Shown: piece after piece, positions 17,328 through 26,894 of the stretch
How positions within the stretch are numbered: the first letter of the stretch is position 1
How the letters are laid out: every line of letters begins with the position of its first letter
Assembly: GCA_022824685.1 (NCBI GenBank)
Contig: JAJDZJ010000222.1
Location: 1 to 38,292 of the forward strand
DNA: 38,292 bases
Origin: Caldilineaceae bacterium
GTDB lineage: Bacteria > Chloroflexota > Anaerolineae > Caldilineales > Caldilineaceae
Reading direction: 5' to 3'
Position numbers and translations under genes: made by a program
The notes under the pieces: model-generated
The model's input: the letters and a program-made list of their open reading frames with translations, nothing else
Database searches by the model: none
Told to the model about the DNA's origin: nothing

Positions 17328-18410
17328 TCAATTGTCCTGCAACTTGATGCGTGGGTCGAGCCAGCCGTACAGAACATCGGCAAAGAAGTTGGCGAAGATC
17401 ACGGAAAACGTAATGATCAGGAAGATGCCCTGCATCAGCGTATAGTCCCGCTGGTTGATCGCCTGGCCCAACATGCGGCCAATCCCGCCATACTCGAAAA
17501 TCTGCTCCACAAGCAGCGAACCGCCCACCACAAAACCTATCCGGATCGTCAGAATCGTGAACAGAGGCAAGATCGCATTTCGCCCCACATAGGCTGTTGT
17601 GATGCGCCACTCCTTCAGCCCGCGCGCCTTGGCAATCGTCACATAGTCCTCGCCCAGCGTGCTGATCGTGTTGCTCTTCATGCTCAACATCCAGAATCCA
17701 ACACTGGTCAGTACATATGTTGAGATCGGCAAGGCGCCGTGAAAGAGGGCGTCAAGAAAAAAGTCCAGGTTCAGCCCCGGCGTCATCCCCGACGAGTACG
17801 CGCCCCGCATCGCCGCGATCGGCAGGATCTTCCACTGTACGCCCAACCACACCACGATCAACAGACCGATAAGGAAATCAGGGACCGAACTCACGACCGA
17901 ACTCAGCACGGTCAACCCATGGTCGAGATAGCTGTCGCGGCGGTAGGCCATGATTACGCCCAGCAGAACGCCGATCGTGAAGCTGATCAGAAGTCCCAGC
18001 CCAACGCTGAATAAGGTCCAGGGCAAGAAGCGCAGGATCACCTCGGTTACGGTCGTCCCGGGTGACAGGACCGACTGGCCGAAATTGCCCCGCGCCAGGT
18101 TTTGCAGATAGGAGAAATACTGGAGTATGACCGGCTGTTCCAGGTCGATGGCAAAGAGGGCCGCCGCCTGGTCCTTGGCCTCATGAACCGGCATGCCGTA
18201 GGTGACGATCAGCTGGTTCACATAGATCTCAATGGGATTGCCCGGCAGCAGACGAACCAGAAAGAAGATGATCGTGGTAACAATGAAGATCGTGGCCAGC
18301 GCACGCAGAAACTTGCGGAAAAAATAGGAGCCCTAGATAGCGCCGAGTATCGATAGCGGGCTGGTCGCGCCACCGCCGCGGACATCAGACAGGTCAGCCA
18401 CTGTCGCCAT
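17328..18410 (-). CDS. Peptide ABC transporter permease, DppB type, interrupted by an in-frame TAG near its start
   Basis: The frame encodes a DppB/OppB permease (GNFGQSVLSPGTTVTEVILRF; EAA-like loop EDYVTIAKARGLKEW). Its first membrane helix (RALATIFIVTTIIFFLVRLLPGNP) is intact but lies upstream of any usable ATG or GTG. In the same frame, 26 codons further 5', is ATG 18410 with GGAAG eight bases ahead. Between them lies TAG at 18333-18335. The natural gene is therefore 18410 to 17328 (361 codons), broken by one amber codon just before GSYFFRKF. A GTG at 18221 would give 297 residues but drop the first helix. One substitution (for example TGG or CAG to TAG), a sequencing error or readthrough would explain this. 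The rest of the operon looks intact. Confidence 0.75.
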
Positions 18411-18777
18411 ACTGATTACTTCCAATCTTTAGTTGGACCGCTTTCGGGAGTTCACCCGGCCGGAACCAGGGGGGTTGCGCCGCCAAATGCCCAAACAGTA
18501 CGCTGGACGAACCTTCGGGGGCGAAGGCCACTGCGGTTGCGCTTCCGGCGAGAGTATAGCACGTTTCCGGCCTTTGACAAATTTCCCCGCCCGCCTTGTA
18601 CAGCTCAAACGCCGTCCCTCTGCTTCGCCGCGACGCCGATGCCTGGCTCGCCGAGATTCCGTCACCCAATTGTGAACCTGACGACCGGCGCTTCTCCGCT
18701 CCGCCCAGTGTGCGTATCCGCGCGACTTCACTTACAATGAGAGCAGTTCGACTGCAAAATAACTGGGGAGAAACCAG
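18411..18777. other. Divergent intergenic region between dppB and maeB
   Basis: No gene is seen in these 367 bp. They hold a good minus-strand promoter for the peptide-transporter operon (18546-18580). A TTGACA at 18574-18579 on the plus strand, within the same overlapping site, has only a poor partner -10 box. Confidence 0.5.
18546..18580 (-). promoter_or_regulatory. Sigma70-type promoter of the peptide-transporter operon
   Basis: On the minus strand TTGTCA (18580-18575) and TATACT (18558-18553) are separated by 16 bases; each box matches the consensus at five of six positions. Transcription would start near 18546, leaving a leader of about 136 nt before ATG 18410. This supports the operon starting upstream of the interrupted dppB. 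Confidence 0.55.
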
Positions 18778-21045
18778 ATGACGCTGACAAAACAGGATGC
18801 CCTCGACTACCACGCCAACGGCCGCCCCGGCAAGCTCACAATCACGCCGACCAAGCCCATGGAAACACAGCTGGACCTCTCCCTGGCCTACTCACCTGGC
18901 GTGGCGCACCCTGTGCTGGAGATCGCAGCCAGCCCCGAAGACGCCTTCGACTACACCTCCCGGGGCAACCTTGTCGCTGTCATCAGCAACGGCACCGCCA
19001 TTCTTGGCCTTGGCAATCGCGGCGCCCTCGCCTCCAAACCGGTCATGGAAGGAAAGGCCGTCCTATTCAAACGCTTTGCGGACGTCGATGTATTCGACAT
19101 CGAAGTGGACACCGAAGACGCAGCCGAAATGGTGCGCTTCTGCGAACTGATCGCCCCGACCTTCGGCGGCATCAACCTCGAAGACATCAAGGCGCCCGAG
19201 TGCTTCCTCATCGAGCAGACCCTCCAATCCCGGCTCGACATCCCAGTCTTCCACGACGACCAGCACGGGACCGCCATCATCTCGGGCGCCGGGCTTCTGA
19301 ACGCCCTCGAAATCGCAGGCAAACCCCTCGACGAGGCCCGCATCGTCATCAACGGCGCCGGCGCCTCCGCCATCGCCTGCGCAGACATCTATGTCGCCCT
19401 GGGCGCCGAAAAGAAGAACATCATCATGTGCGACAGCCGCGGCGTCATCTACGAGGGCCGCACCGACAACATGAATGAGTGGAAGGAGGAGTACGCCTCC
19501 GCCACCGACGCCCGGACCCTGGGCGAGGCAATGGCCGGAGCCGACGTGCTCATCGGCCTCTCGGTCGCCGGCGCGGTCTCACCGGGCATGGTGCGCTCCA
19601 TGGCGGACGACCCCATCGTCTTCGCCATGGCCAATCCCGATCCGGAAATCCCCTATCCCGACGCCGTGGCATCACGCAACGACACCGTCATCATGGGCAC
19701 CGGGCGCAGTGACTTCCCCAACCAGGTCAACAACGTGCTCGGCTTCCCCTTCATCTTCCGCGGCGCCCTCGACGTGCGCGCAAAAGCCATCAATATGGAG
19801 ATGAAGCTGGCCGCGGCGCGTGCCCTGGCCGACTTGGCCAAGGAGGACGTGCCCGACAGCGTCCTCAAAGCCTACGGCCTCGACACACTGCAGTTCGGGC
19901 CCGAATACATCATCCCCAAGCCGCTCGACAGCCGCGTCCTGATGTGGGTTGCCCCCGCCGTGGCCAGGGCCGCGATGGAAACCGGCGTGGCCCGCCGCGA
20001 CATCGACCTGGATGTCTACCTCGACGAGCTCGCCCTCCGTATCGGCAAAGGCGTGCAGGTAATGCGCACGCAGCAGAGCAAGGCCAGGCAGAATCCAAAG
20101 CGCGTCGTTTTCGGCGAGGGCGAAAACCCCAAGATCATCCGCGCGGCCTACGCGGTCGAGTCCGAAGGAATCGGCGCCCCCGTCCTTTTGGGCAACCCCG
20201 AAGTGATTCGCGTCCGCTGCGAGGAGCTCAGGCTGGATTACCGGCCCACGGTCATCAATCCGCACCAGGATCCCAAATACCGCGACTACGCCGCCGCCTT
20301 CTACCAGGAGCGCAAGCGCAAGGGCGTTACCCTGGCCCGGGCCAATGAACTGATGCGCCAGGCCAACTTCTTCGGGCCCGCCATGGTGCTCAACGGAGAC
20401 GCCGGCGCCTTCATCTCCGGCCTGACCTATAACTATCCCGATGTCCTGCGGCCTGCACTGCAAATCGTGGGCACCGCGCCCGAAAGAGGTGTCCTCAGCG
20501 GCGTATACCTCATGATCGTGCGCGACCGCATCTACTTTTTCAGCGACGCCACCGTGAACATCGACCCTGACGCCGAGACCCTGGCCGCAATCGCCATCAA
20601 CGCCGCTGATGTGGCCAGGCAGTTCGACGTAGAGCCGCGCGTCGCCATGCTCAGCTTCTCCAACTTTGGCAGCACGCGCCATCCTCAGGTCGACAAAGTG
20701 CAACGGGCCACTGAGCTTGTCAAAGCCCAGCAGCCCGCCTTGCAGATTGACGGCGAGATGCAGGCAGACGTCGCCGTCGTGCCCGACCTGATGCGCCGCC
20801 ACTATCCCTTTAGCGCAATTGAGGACGCAAACGTCCTGGTCTTTCCCGAGCTGGCCTCAGCCAATACCGCCTACAAGCTGCTCCACCGCCTCGGCGGCGC
20901 CGAAGCGATCGGCCCCATCCTCGTGGGTATGGGCAAACCCATTCACGTGCTCGAAACCGGCGCAGAGGTCGTGGACATCGTCAATGTCGCAATTCTCGCC
21001 GTCGTCGATGCCCAGTTCCAGGAAGATGGGGTCAGGACCGCCTGA
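18778..21045 (+). CDS. maeB: NADP-dependent malic enzyme with phosphotransacetylase-like C-terminal domain
   Basis: This 755-residue protein matches MaeB in length and layout: a malic-enzyme domain (about 1-425) and a phosphate acetyltransferase-like regulatory domain (from about 435, [20 protein letters not shown]). It decarboxylates malate to pyruvate with reduction of NADP in the cytoplasm. Visible signatures include [34 protein letters not shown], the metal-site FHDDQHGTA and the dinucleotide loop [17 protein letters not shown] sits eight bases before the ATG. In known MaeB proteins the C-terminal domain lacks transferase activity and binds acetyl-CoA as regulator. It stands alone, divergent from the peptide-transporter operon. 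Confidence 0.95.
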   Translation: MTLTKQDALDYHANGRPGKLTITPTKPMETQLDLSLAYSPGVAHPVLEIAASPEDAFDYTSRGNLVAVISNGTAILGLGNRGALASKPVMEGKAVLFKRFADVDVFDIEVDTEDAAEMVRFCELIAPTFGGINLEDIKAPECFLIEQTLQSRLDIPVFHDDQHGTAIISGAGLLNALEIAGKPLDEARIVINGAGASAIACADIYVALGAEKKNIIMCDSRGVIYEGRTDNMNEWKEEYASATDARTLGEAMAGADVLIGLSVAGAVSPGMVRSMADDPIVFAMANPDPEIPYPDAVASRNDTVIMGTGRSDFPNQVNNVLGFPFIFRGALDVRAKAINMEMKLAAARALADLAKEDVPDSVLKAYGLDTLQFGPEYIIPKPLDSRVLMWVAPAVARAAMETGVARRDIDLDVYLDELALRIGKGVQVMRTQQSKARQNPKRVVFGEGENPKIIRAAYAVESEGIGAPVLLGNPEVIRVRCEELRLDYRPTVINPHQDPKYRDYAAAFYQERKRKGVTLARANELMRQANFFGPAMVLNGDAGAFISGLTYNYPDVLRPALQIVGTAPERGVLSGVYLMIVRDRIYFFSDATVNIDPDAETLAAIAINAADVARQFDVEPRVAMLSFSNFGSTRHPQVDKVQRATELVKAQQPALQIDGEMQADVAVVPDLMRRHYPFSAIEDANVLVFPELASANTAYKLLHRLGGAEAIGPILVGMGKPIHVLETGAEVVDIVNVAILAVVDAQFQEDGVRTA

Positions 21046-21087
21046 GCGTGTCACGCGAAGCCGCCCCGGCGCTCCTGCCCCGGGCGA

Positions 21088-21420
21088 TCAAAGATTCCAG
21101 CTCTCGTCGCAGTTTGACACCGTATACATGATCATCTCAGCCGCCGCCTCGACCTGGGGCCAGACCTCCTGGTGGATGTCGCGGCCTACCCACGCCTGGC
21201 GCAGCTCCTCGCTCTCCCAGTAGGAAAGCACCTCGTGCGAGAACGGCGGCCTCACCGCGCCCATCGCCTCCAGCTCCTCCTGCGGCAACGGCGTCATCAG
21301 TGTCGCGTTCACAAAGCCCGGCTGCTGACGCATCGCCTCCATCCATACCTCCACAATCACCCGTTCAAGCTCGGCGCTTTCGCCGTCCTTCGCATTGAAA
21401 TAGACATCCAGTGCAATCAT
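21088..21420 (-). CDS. ABM-like (antibiotic biosynthesis monooxygenase-fold) small protein
   Basis: This 110-residue protein looks like a dimeric alpha/beta-barrel domain: it starts MIALDVYFNAKDG, continues with helix ELERVIVEVWMEAMRQQPGF and strand VNATLMTPL, and has the YWESEELRQAWV segment that often follows. Members include quinol monooxygenases and many proteins of unknown role. The ATG at 21420 is preferred over an upstream alternative because the fold begins there and AGGAGA lies upstream. It is convergent with maeB. The function is unknown. Confidence 0.7.
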   Translation of the reverse strand: MIALDVYFNAKDGESAELERVIVEVWMEAMRQQPGFVNATLMTPLPQEELEAMGAVRPPFSHEVLSYWESEELRQAWVGRDIHQEVWPQVEAAAEMIMYTVSNCDESWNL

Positions 21421-21904
21421 TGCCTGCGCTCTCCTGACTCCTTGAAAGTTTCGTCGCCGCAAACTCCGGCCAAAGGAAACACTACCATCTCAGGCGGCCC
21501 AATCCGCAATTCCCTGGACGTTTGCCCGCCTCTCCCTTGTCCTCGGGGCCTCCCCCAACCCCCACCCTACGGTCCATACGCCAGTGCCATCGGTTCGCGG
21601 CCCCTCCGCGCCCCGCCCTTCGCGCCATCCAACACACCCCTGCGCAACCGCACGCCGCCCGCCGCCAATATGCCTGCGCAACGGGGCGGGGCATGCAGGG
21701 AACGGGTAGCCTTGCGACAAACGTCTACCCCCGGCACGCCCACCCGCCCGCCCCGGCCCGTCCCTTTGCGGCCATCCAGCAAGCGCCGCCGGCCAGGCCT
21801 GCGCGCGACACGCTTCCATCCACCCCTGCCCGCACTTAGGCGCGCCAACCCAACTCTGTCACCACCTACCTTGCAGGACCCGAGCCCGGCCAAGGCGTTC
21901 ACCC
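21421..21904. other. Intergenic region, about 480 bp, very GC-rich
   Basis: Several long open frames cross this region on both strands, but all are Arg/Pro/Ala-rich with no ribosome site or family signature, as expected by chance at this base composition. No hairpin or repeat of note was found. Confidence 0.4.
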
Positions 21905-22792
21905 TCAAAACATGCGTCTCCCTGCGACCTGGACCCGTACGCGGTAGAGCGACGTGCTGGCAGTGACAAACAGGCTTTTCAAGTCGTCGTCGCCCCAACA
22001 GAAGTTTGCACAGCCCTGAGGCATCTTGATAACGCCGAGACAGGCGGCGTCCGGGTCAAAAACGTGGATTCCCCCCGGCCCTGTAACAAAGAGGTTGCCC
22101 TGGCTGTCGACCTTCATGCCGTCGGGCGCGCCATCGCGGCCCCCTGTGACCTCGGCCCAGACGCGGCCGTTTTCGAGTACACCTTCACTGTTTACATCAA
22201 AGACGCGAATGTGCGCCCGCATCGTGTCGTTTATGAAGAGTTGCGACTCGTCCAGTGAGAAACAGAGGCCGTTGGGCTGGTCGAAATCGTCGACGAGCAG
22301 TGTCAGTTCGCCGCTGTCCGGGTCGAGCCGGTATACGCCCTGAAAGTCAAGCGCCTGCGGGCGGGGCAAGCCATAGTATTCCATCCGACCGAAACCGGGA
22401 TCTGTGAAATAGACTGTGCCGTCACCCTTCACCACGATGTCATTTGGGCTGTTGAGCTCCTCTTCGCCGTAATGCGCGGCCAGCGTCGTAACCGATCCGT
22501 CTCGTTCAGTCCGGGTTACCCTACTCGTCGCATGTTCACACGTGACGACGCGCCCCTCCCGATCATAAGCGTTGCCGTTGGCCATGTTGCTCGGCTGCCG
22601 CCAGGTCTCTACGCTGCCGTCGGGCCGCCAGCGGCGCATGATGTTGCCCGGTATGTCACTGAAGATGAGGTGCTTCTCGACATGGTTCCAGATCGGTCCC
22701 TCGGTGAATTCAAAACCGCCGCCGACCTCCTCGATCTCAACGTGGTCGCCGATGACGGCGCGGAGTCGTTCGTCGCGGACTTCTACGTTCAC
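21905..22792 (-). CDS. SMP-30/gluconolactonase-family lactonase
   Basis: This 295-residue six-bladed propeller enzyme belongs to the SMP-30/gluconolactonase/LRE family, which hydrolyses sugar lactones to sugar acids using one divalent metal. The expected ligands are E31 (EGPIW), N174 (QPNGLCFS) and D224 (PDGMKVD), with substrate-side N117 (SPND). The start is GTG 22792 with GGAGG five bases upstream; no ATG is available. It lies between an ABM-like gene and the AT-richer defence-like island, and a second SMP-30 gene is at 33058-34035. Together with the xylonate dehydratase and uronate-dehydrogenase-like genes it suggests oxidative sugar breakdown. Confidence 0.88.
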   Translation of the reverse strand: MNVEVRDERLRAVIGDHVEIEEVGGGFEFTEGPIWNHVEKHLIFSDIPGNIMRRWRPDGSVETWRQPSNMANGNAYDREGRVVTCEHATSRVTRTERDGSVTTLAAHYGEEELNSPNDIVVKGDGTVYFTDPGFGRMEYYGLPRPQALDFQGVYRLDPDSGELTLLVDDFDQPNGLCFSLDESQLFINDTMRAHIRVFDVNSEGVLENGRVWAEVTGGRDGAPDGMKVDSQGNLFVTGPGGIHVFDPDAACLGVIKMPQGCANFCWGDDDLKSLFVTASTSLYRVRVQVAGRRMF

Positions 22793-22840
22793 ATTGTCCT
22801 CCGAGTGTGCTGTTTGAGAGTGAATGGGGTGTGATCGTGT

Positions 22841-23422
22841 CTAATATTCGTCCGATTCGTATTTCCGCATGAAGTAGCCGAACGAAGTGTTCTTGGAGCG
22901 CGCCGTATCCTGATCGAACACTTGCAAGATTTCAAGCATGAATTCTGCTCTTGAGTTGTATCTTTTTGGCATCAGGCCGAGAAACCGCTCTTTCGTGAGA
23001 TGGTCGGTGTTATGCAGACCTGTAGAGATTCCCAGCCTCTCACATTCACTGGCGTTCAGACCCGCGAGATACCAACTCTCAATCTCTCTGCACACAATCA
23101 AGATTCGAATCGAACTGCGAGGATCAATGAGCTCTGAAGCGTTCGCAGATAGAGATCTGAAACTGGAAAGAACGCGCTCTTTCCTGTCAGTCACACAAGG
23201 AGACTCATCCAGGTCCGCCACGATTATTATGTCGGCCAGGCCAGCATCCTGCATGGACCTGATACTGTTCAGGAAGCTGTTTATTTTCTCTTTCTTCTTC
23301 TGGCTATACTGCCAGCATTGCACGATGTTGTATTCATTTTCACAAATGGGCTTAATGACGCTCTCGAAGAATCTCTCGTCGTCGTTTCCCTCCACCAATA
23401 TATGGAGCCGCCGATAGTTCAA
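22841..23422 (-). CDS. TOPRIM-domain protein, DUF4276/AbiLii/RloB-like
   Basis: This 193-residue protein has TOPRIM marks: E11 in HILVEGNDDERFF and D70-x-D72 in DIIIVADLDES, the acidic set that binds Mg in topoisomerase-primase-fold nucleases. The later REIESWYLAGL stretch resembles the E-x-E-x-W segment of DUF4276 proteins. It overlaps the end of the AAA ATPase gene by four bases (ATGA), so the two are translated together. ATPase plus small TOPRIM pairs are known from abortive-infection and related systems (AbiL, RloAB, PARIS), where the TOPRIM protein is the likely effector nuclease. The base composition is lower in GC than the surrounding metabolic genes. That it acts in phage defence is inferred. 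Confidence 0.75.
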   Translation of the reverse strand: MNYRRLHILVEGNDDERFFESVIKPICENEYNIVQCWQYSQKKKEKINSFLNSIRSMQDAGLADIIIVADLDESPCVTDRKERVLSSFRSLSANASELIDPRSSIRILIVCREIESWYLAGLNASECERLGISTGLHNTDHLTKERFLGLMPKRYNSRAEFMLEILQVFDQDTARSKNTSFGYFMRKYESDEY

Positions 23423-24690
23423 TGTTCTGCACCCAACAGATTGTCAATAAAGAGGTCTTCAACTCCCAAATCATGTTCCAGAAAAATCCTGACATGCTCA
23501 CTGGCGGCGGGCCTTGTTATGCGGCTGAAGCCGTTCTTGTCACGGCTTACCAGAAGGATTTTCTCGATACCTGTGTACTTAACAACCTCCGGATTGTGTG
23601 TGGTCACAAGGATCTGTCTCCGTTCGGACACCACTTTAAACAGTTCCATCAGCCCAGAGAGTGCCTTGGGGTGCAGGTGACTGTCTGGCTCTTCGAAAAT
23701 GGCGAACCGTTTCTGTTTCTGAAAGAAGAGCGCGACAACGATAGCAATTATATTGGCCGTTCCGTCGGAGAATAGGAAGGCTGGCAGTTCCTTGTCTTCG
23801 GTGAAAGTTTCCCGAGCCTTTATGGTTATAAACCTGTCTGCCAGTTGTTCAATCCCCAGGTCCTTGAGGTAGGGAAGATTGTACTGGCACAGATTGCGGA
23901 CACTTCGTCTGGTGTCTTTGTCGCTGAGCAGCTTTTTGAGTACAACGGCCAAGTTGCTGCCGTCCGTCTCCAGTACTGAGCGGCCGGCGACTGGTATGAC
24001 TTCTTTGGCTCTTCTCGGATCAATATCGTAGATGCCAATTTCCTTAAACCAATCCATATTTGTACCTGCAACAAGGTGAAGAATAGGCGTTTCAACCAGA
24101 AGTGTCTTCTCGGCAATCTGCTCGCCTCCAAGTGAAGATAGGTGTTCCATTTTCGGAACCGTTGACCTGACTCTAAGCTTGCCAGAAGAGTTCTCGGCAG
24201 TTATTTGTACGGAGTCGCTAGCACTCTCCCATGCATTGGCAGGATTCTCATGTGCATAGTTGAGAGTCATTCTATCTCGTTCAACGAAGTATTCACCTCC
24301 TCTCTCTTGAAATCTAAGCGAAAACTCATAGTTGAACGACTCAAGCTCTTGAGGAATTTGAATCGAGAGCCCTTGAACTTTCTTGGCATCAAAGCCTTCG
24401 CCCACATCTACTCTTCTGTCCACCTTGTGAGATTCACCTCGAAGAGTCAATTGAAATGAGAGAGGCTCACTTGCAGCTATCCCATAGTTGCGCAGGTACT
24501 CCACCCCGCCCTGCAGCGAGATGGCGTCCTCCAGTCCGTGCGTAGCGATGTCGCGCAGGAACTTGAAGGCCTGAACGACGTTGGATTTGCCCGAAGCGTT
24601 CGCGCCGACCAGCAGGTTGAAGCCGTTCAATTCAACCGTCTGGTCCTCGAAACTCTTGAAGTTGGTAATTCTGATTTTGGAGATCGTCAT
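23419..24690 (-). CDS. AAA family ATPase (AAA_15/AAA_21, OLD/RecF-like)
   Basis: This 423-residue ABC/SMC-class ATPase begins ISKIRITNFKSFEDQTVELNGFN, the standard start of RecF/OLD-like ATPases. It has Walker A GANASGKS (29-36), a signature-like FLFSDGTANI, Walker B IFEEPDSHLHP (about 330-340) and the H-loop LVTTHNPEV. It has no TOPRIM domain of its own; that activity is supplied by the next gene, which overlaps it by four bases. The region has low GC (60 bases at 24301-24360 contain 23 G+C) against 60-75% in nearby metabolic genes, suggesting transfer. The closest functional parallels are the ATPases of AbiL and PARIS; a DNA repair role is the alternative. Confidence 0.8.
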   Translation of the reverse strand: MTISKIRITNFKSFEDQTVELNGFNLLVGANASGKSNVVQAFKFLRDIATHGLEDAISLQGGVEYLRNYGIAASEPLSFQLTLRGESHKVDRRVDVGEGFDAKKVQGLSIQIPQELESFNYEFSLRFQERGGEYFVERDRMTLNYAHENPANAWESASDSVQITAENSSGKLRVRSTVPKMEHLSSLGGEQIAEKTLLVETPILHLVAGTNMDWFKEIGIYDIDPRRAKEVIPVAGRSVLETDGSNLAVVLKKLLSDKDTRRSVRNLCQYNLPYLKDLGIEQLADRFITIKARETFTEDKELPAFLFSDGTANIIAIVVALFFQKQKRFAIFEEPDSHLHPKALSGLMELFKVVSERRQILVTTHNPEVVKYTGIEKILLVSRDKNGFSRITRPAASEHVRIFLEHDLGVEDLFIDNLLGAEH

Positions 24691-24734
24691 GGTGGGCAGT
24701 CCTGCAGACGAAAATTCGCGTAGTCATCCATAAC

Positions 24735-26363
24735 TCAAATCATCCGTTTCTGTTCACTCTGCTGACGTAAACGACGCGGCGCTTTGCGGAAGGTCGCCTC
24801 GGGCGCGAAGCGCGGGTATTGCGCCTGTGCGCCGGACAGCAACTCCTCGATGGTGAGGATCTGCACGCGCGGGAACTTGTGCTCTAGAAAGTGGCTCGGT
24901 TCGTAGAAGCCGGCCGCGGCCGCTTCGCTGCGCATCGGCCTGGTGGGCGGCTCCAGGGTGATGAATAGGCCGATGTCCGCCTTCTCGCGCTCCATGTCCC
25001 CCCTGAGCGTGGCGATTTGGTTGCGCTGCACGTGGCCGCTCTTGACCTGAACGACGACGCGCTTGGCTTTGCCGCTGCCGTCGTCAAAGAAGTTGATATA
25101 GCCGTCCACGCCCGAATCCGCGCCTTTGCGTTTGTCCTGGGCAGGGCGGGCGTCCACCAGGCCCAGCGCCCACCATTCAAACTGGTAGCGATCCTGCTGG
25201 GCGAGGGAGGCCGCGCTGGGCAGGTCTTTGGGGTCGCCGAGGACGGTGTAGGGACGCAGATCCTCGCCGAAGGAATCGCGCAGACGGTGGCGGATGAGCG
25301 TGATGGCGATGTGGGTGACGTCGATGCCGATCCAGCGGCGGTTGAGCCGTTCGGCCGCGGCGATAGCCGTGCCGCAGCCGCAGAAGGGGTCGAGGACGAT
25401 GTCGCCCTCGTTGCTGCTGGCGTTGATGATGCGTTCGAGCAGGGCTTCGGGCTTCTGGGTTGGGTAGCCGAGGCGTTCCTTGGCCTGAGCCGACAGGTTA
25501 TTGATGTCTGTCCACATGTCTTGCAATGAAACTCCTGGCATTTCGTCGAGATAGCGTTTGTAAGCTGGAACTGCTCCAGGCTTTGTTTGAATGACTCTAC
25601 CCTGGTCAACTAGCTCTTGCATCCTTTCCTTGCTGTATCGCCAATAGCGGGTGACTCCCATAACTTCATAATGTGGATTCCCCTTCGACGCACCTCCTGG
25701 ACCCGTCAAATCCCCAAGCCGGTAAAGGCGGCCCGTGTCAGGTTCTTTGTACTTGTAAAACCTCTCAACATATTCTCTGTCGTATTCAGTATAGATAGGG
25801 TTCCATGTCCACTCTTCACTTTTCGTATAGAAAAGCAGAGTATCATGTATTCGCCCATGCTGACGACGACCTTGCCTTGTATCGTTATGGGCACTGGTGC
25901 GTTTCCAAACAATCTCGGTCCTGAAATTTGTAGGACCGAAAACAGCGTCAAGCAGAATTTTCAGGTAATGGCTCGAAGTTGGATCACAGTGGAGATAGAT
26001 GCTGCCCGTTGGCTTCAGCACTCGGTGAAGCTCAACCATTCGCTGCGCCATCATCGTAAGGTAGGCCATCATATCATTCTGACCCAGGAATGAGCGCATG
26101 GCCTGCAGCAGGTCGGATAACGGCTTTGGCCCTTCCATCACCACGTCATGGTAGGCGGCTTCCGATTCCAGGCCCCAGTGCCATGTGTCGTCGAAGGCGG
26201 TGATCTGCGCGGCTGACTGTTCGCCGCTCTTCTCACGGAATAGGACGTTGTAGGTGGCGTTGGAGTTGAACGGCGGGTCGAGGTAGATCAGGTCGACGCT
26301 CTCATCGGCCACGTGCTGGCGCAGGATGTCGAGATTATCGCCGAAGTAGAGTTTGTTGGTCAT
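24735..26363 (-). CDS. DNA methyltransferase fused to a PD-(D/E)XK-like nuclease domain
   Basis: This 542-residue protein starts with a beta-class amino-methyltransferase: motif [13 protein letters not shown] (catalytic D29-PPF32), a target-recognition region at about 120-290, then AdoMet motif [12 protein letters not shown] near 322-331. DPPF fits N6-adenine or N4-cytosine methylation. After about residue 400 comes a restriction-type segment: GVDGYI (Asp near 417) followed by VVVQVKSG (Q-x-K near 438-440), the layout of Mrr/PD-(D/E)XK nucleases. One polypeptide could thus both modify and cut. The ATG overlaps the stop of the preceding coiled-coil gene by four bases. The recognition region is clearly lower in GC than both flanks (22 of 60 at 25741-25800; 37 of 60 at 25381-25440), as if swapped in. 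Confidence 0.85.
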   Translation of the reverse strand: MTNKLYFGDNLDILRQHVADESVDLIYLDPPFNSNATYNVLFREKSGEQSAAQITAFDDTWHWGLESEAAYHDVVMEGPKPLSDLLQAMRSFLGQNDMMAYLTMMAQRMVELHRVLKPTGSIYLHCDPTSSHYLKILLDAVFGPTNFRTEIVWKRTSAHNDTRQGRRQHGRIHDTLLFYTKSEEWTWNPIYTEYDREYVERFYKYKEPDTGRLYRLGDLTGPGGASKGNPHYEVMGVTRYWRYSKERMQELVDQGRVIQTKPGAVPAYKRYLDEMPGVSLQDMWTDINNLSAQAKERLGYPTQKPEALLERIINASSNEGDIVLDPFCGCGTAIAAAERLNRRWIGIDVTHIAITLIRHRLRDSFGEDLRPYTVLGDPKDLPSAASLAQQDRYQFEWWALGLVDARPAQDKRKGADSGVDGYINFFDDGSGKAKRVVVQVKSGHVQRNQIATLRGDMEREKADIGLFITLEPPTRPMRSEAAAAGFYEPSHFLEHKFPRVQILTIEELLSGAQAQYPRFAPEATFRKAPRRLRQQSEQKRMI

Positions 26364-26824
26364 GACTTTCTGCGCCTTACCTTCCTTTGAGTATTGGGCT
26401 GTTGCGTTGGCTTCTGCACCTGTTGCTCAGTTGTTTTGTCGACGAATGTTTGAAGGACCTCTATCGACTTGGTAGCTTGTTCGGGGTCTCTCATCCAACT
26501 CTGGAAGAACTCCATCCCAATCTGTTCGCCTACATCTGGCTTCGTTGGAACCGCCATTTCTTTCAGGATATTCGTGACTGTATCGAGCAATTGCTGCTGG
26601 CTGTCAGTAACCGTTTTTTCAGTCACTGCGGCTCTCTTGTCTATTTCAGCCAGTACATCCTTGGTCTTCTCGTAGTATTCTCGCATTGTGTTTTGGGTAC
26701 GTTCAAAATTAGCCCGACTCTCGCGTTCCGACGATTTCCCTAACCATATGGCAAAAATGGCCAGAATCAGGGACGCTACTCCCGTAACTAGGGTGATTAT
26801 GAAGGAAACAATTTGAAAGTCCAC
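26360..26824 (-). CDS. Membrane-anchored coiled-coil protein upstream of the methyltransferase-nuclease
   Basis: This 154-residue protein has one N-terminal membrane helix (about 4-28, [24 protein letters not shown]) and a long charged, heptad-like helical region (about 32-95), then a Gln/Thr-rich stretch and a basic tail (KVRRRKS). It starts with GTG at 26824 preceded by GAGGAGAG, and its stop overlaps the methyltransferase ATG by four bases. I recognise no family. Position and overlap tie it to the modification/nuclease gene; an N-out anchor with cytoplasmic coiled coil could act as sensor or scaffold, but this is inference. Confidence 0.7.
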   Translation of the reverse strand: MDFQIVSFIITLVTGVASLILAIFAIWLGKSSERESRANFERTQNTMREYYEKTKDVLAEIDKRAAVTEKTVTDSQQQLLDTVTNILKEMAVPTKPDVGEQIGMEFFQSWMRDPEQATKSIEVLQTFVDKTTEQQVQKPTQQPNTQRKVRRRKS

Positions 26825-26894
26825 AACAATCTCTCTCCTCAGCTTTGATTGAATGCGCTTGTACTTTGGAAGCGCCTAAATTGTGCGGTAAGTC

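Noticed and set aside
15895..17445. A 516-codon plus-strand open frame
   Set aside because: It lies antisense to the DppD and DppC genes, is rich in Arg, His, Gln and Pro, and has no family signature. Both sense genes are unmistakable.
17328..18221. GTG 18221 as the true start of dppB
   Set aside because: It would remove the first membrane helix, which is well conserved in the same frame upstream.
18574..18602. Plus-strand promoter for maeB from TTGACA at 18574
   Set aside because: The -10 position at the right spacing reads TGTACA, and the leader would be about 170 nt. The same bases form a better minus-strand promoter.
19672..20802. A 376-codon minus-strand open frame
   Set aside because: It is antisense to maeB and reflects the high GC at third positions; there is no ribosome site.
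21172..21966. A 264-codon plus-strand open frame
   Set aside because: It spans two antisense genes and a GC-rich spacer, and its product is low complexity.
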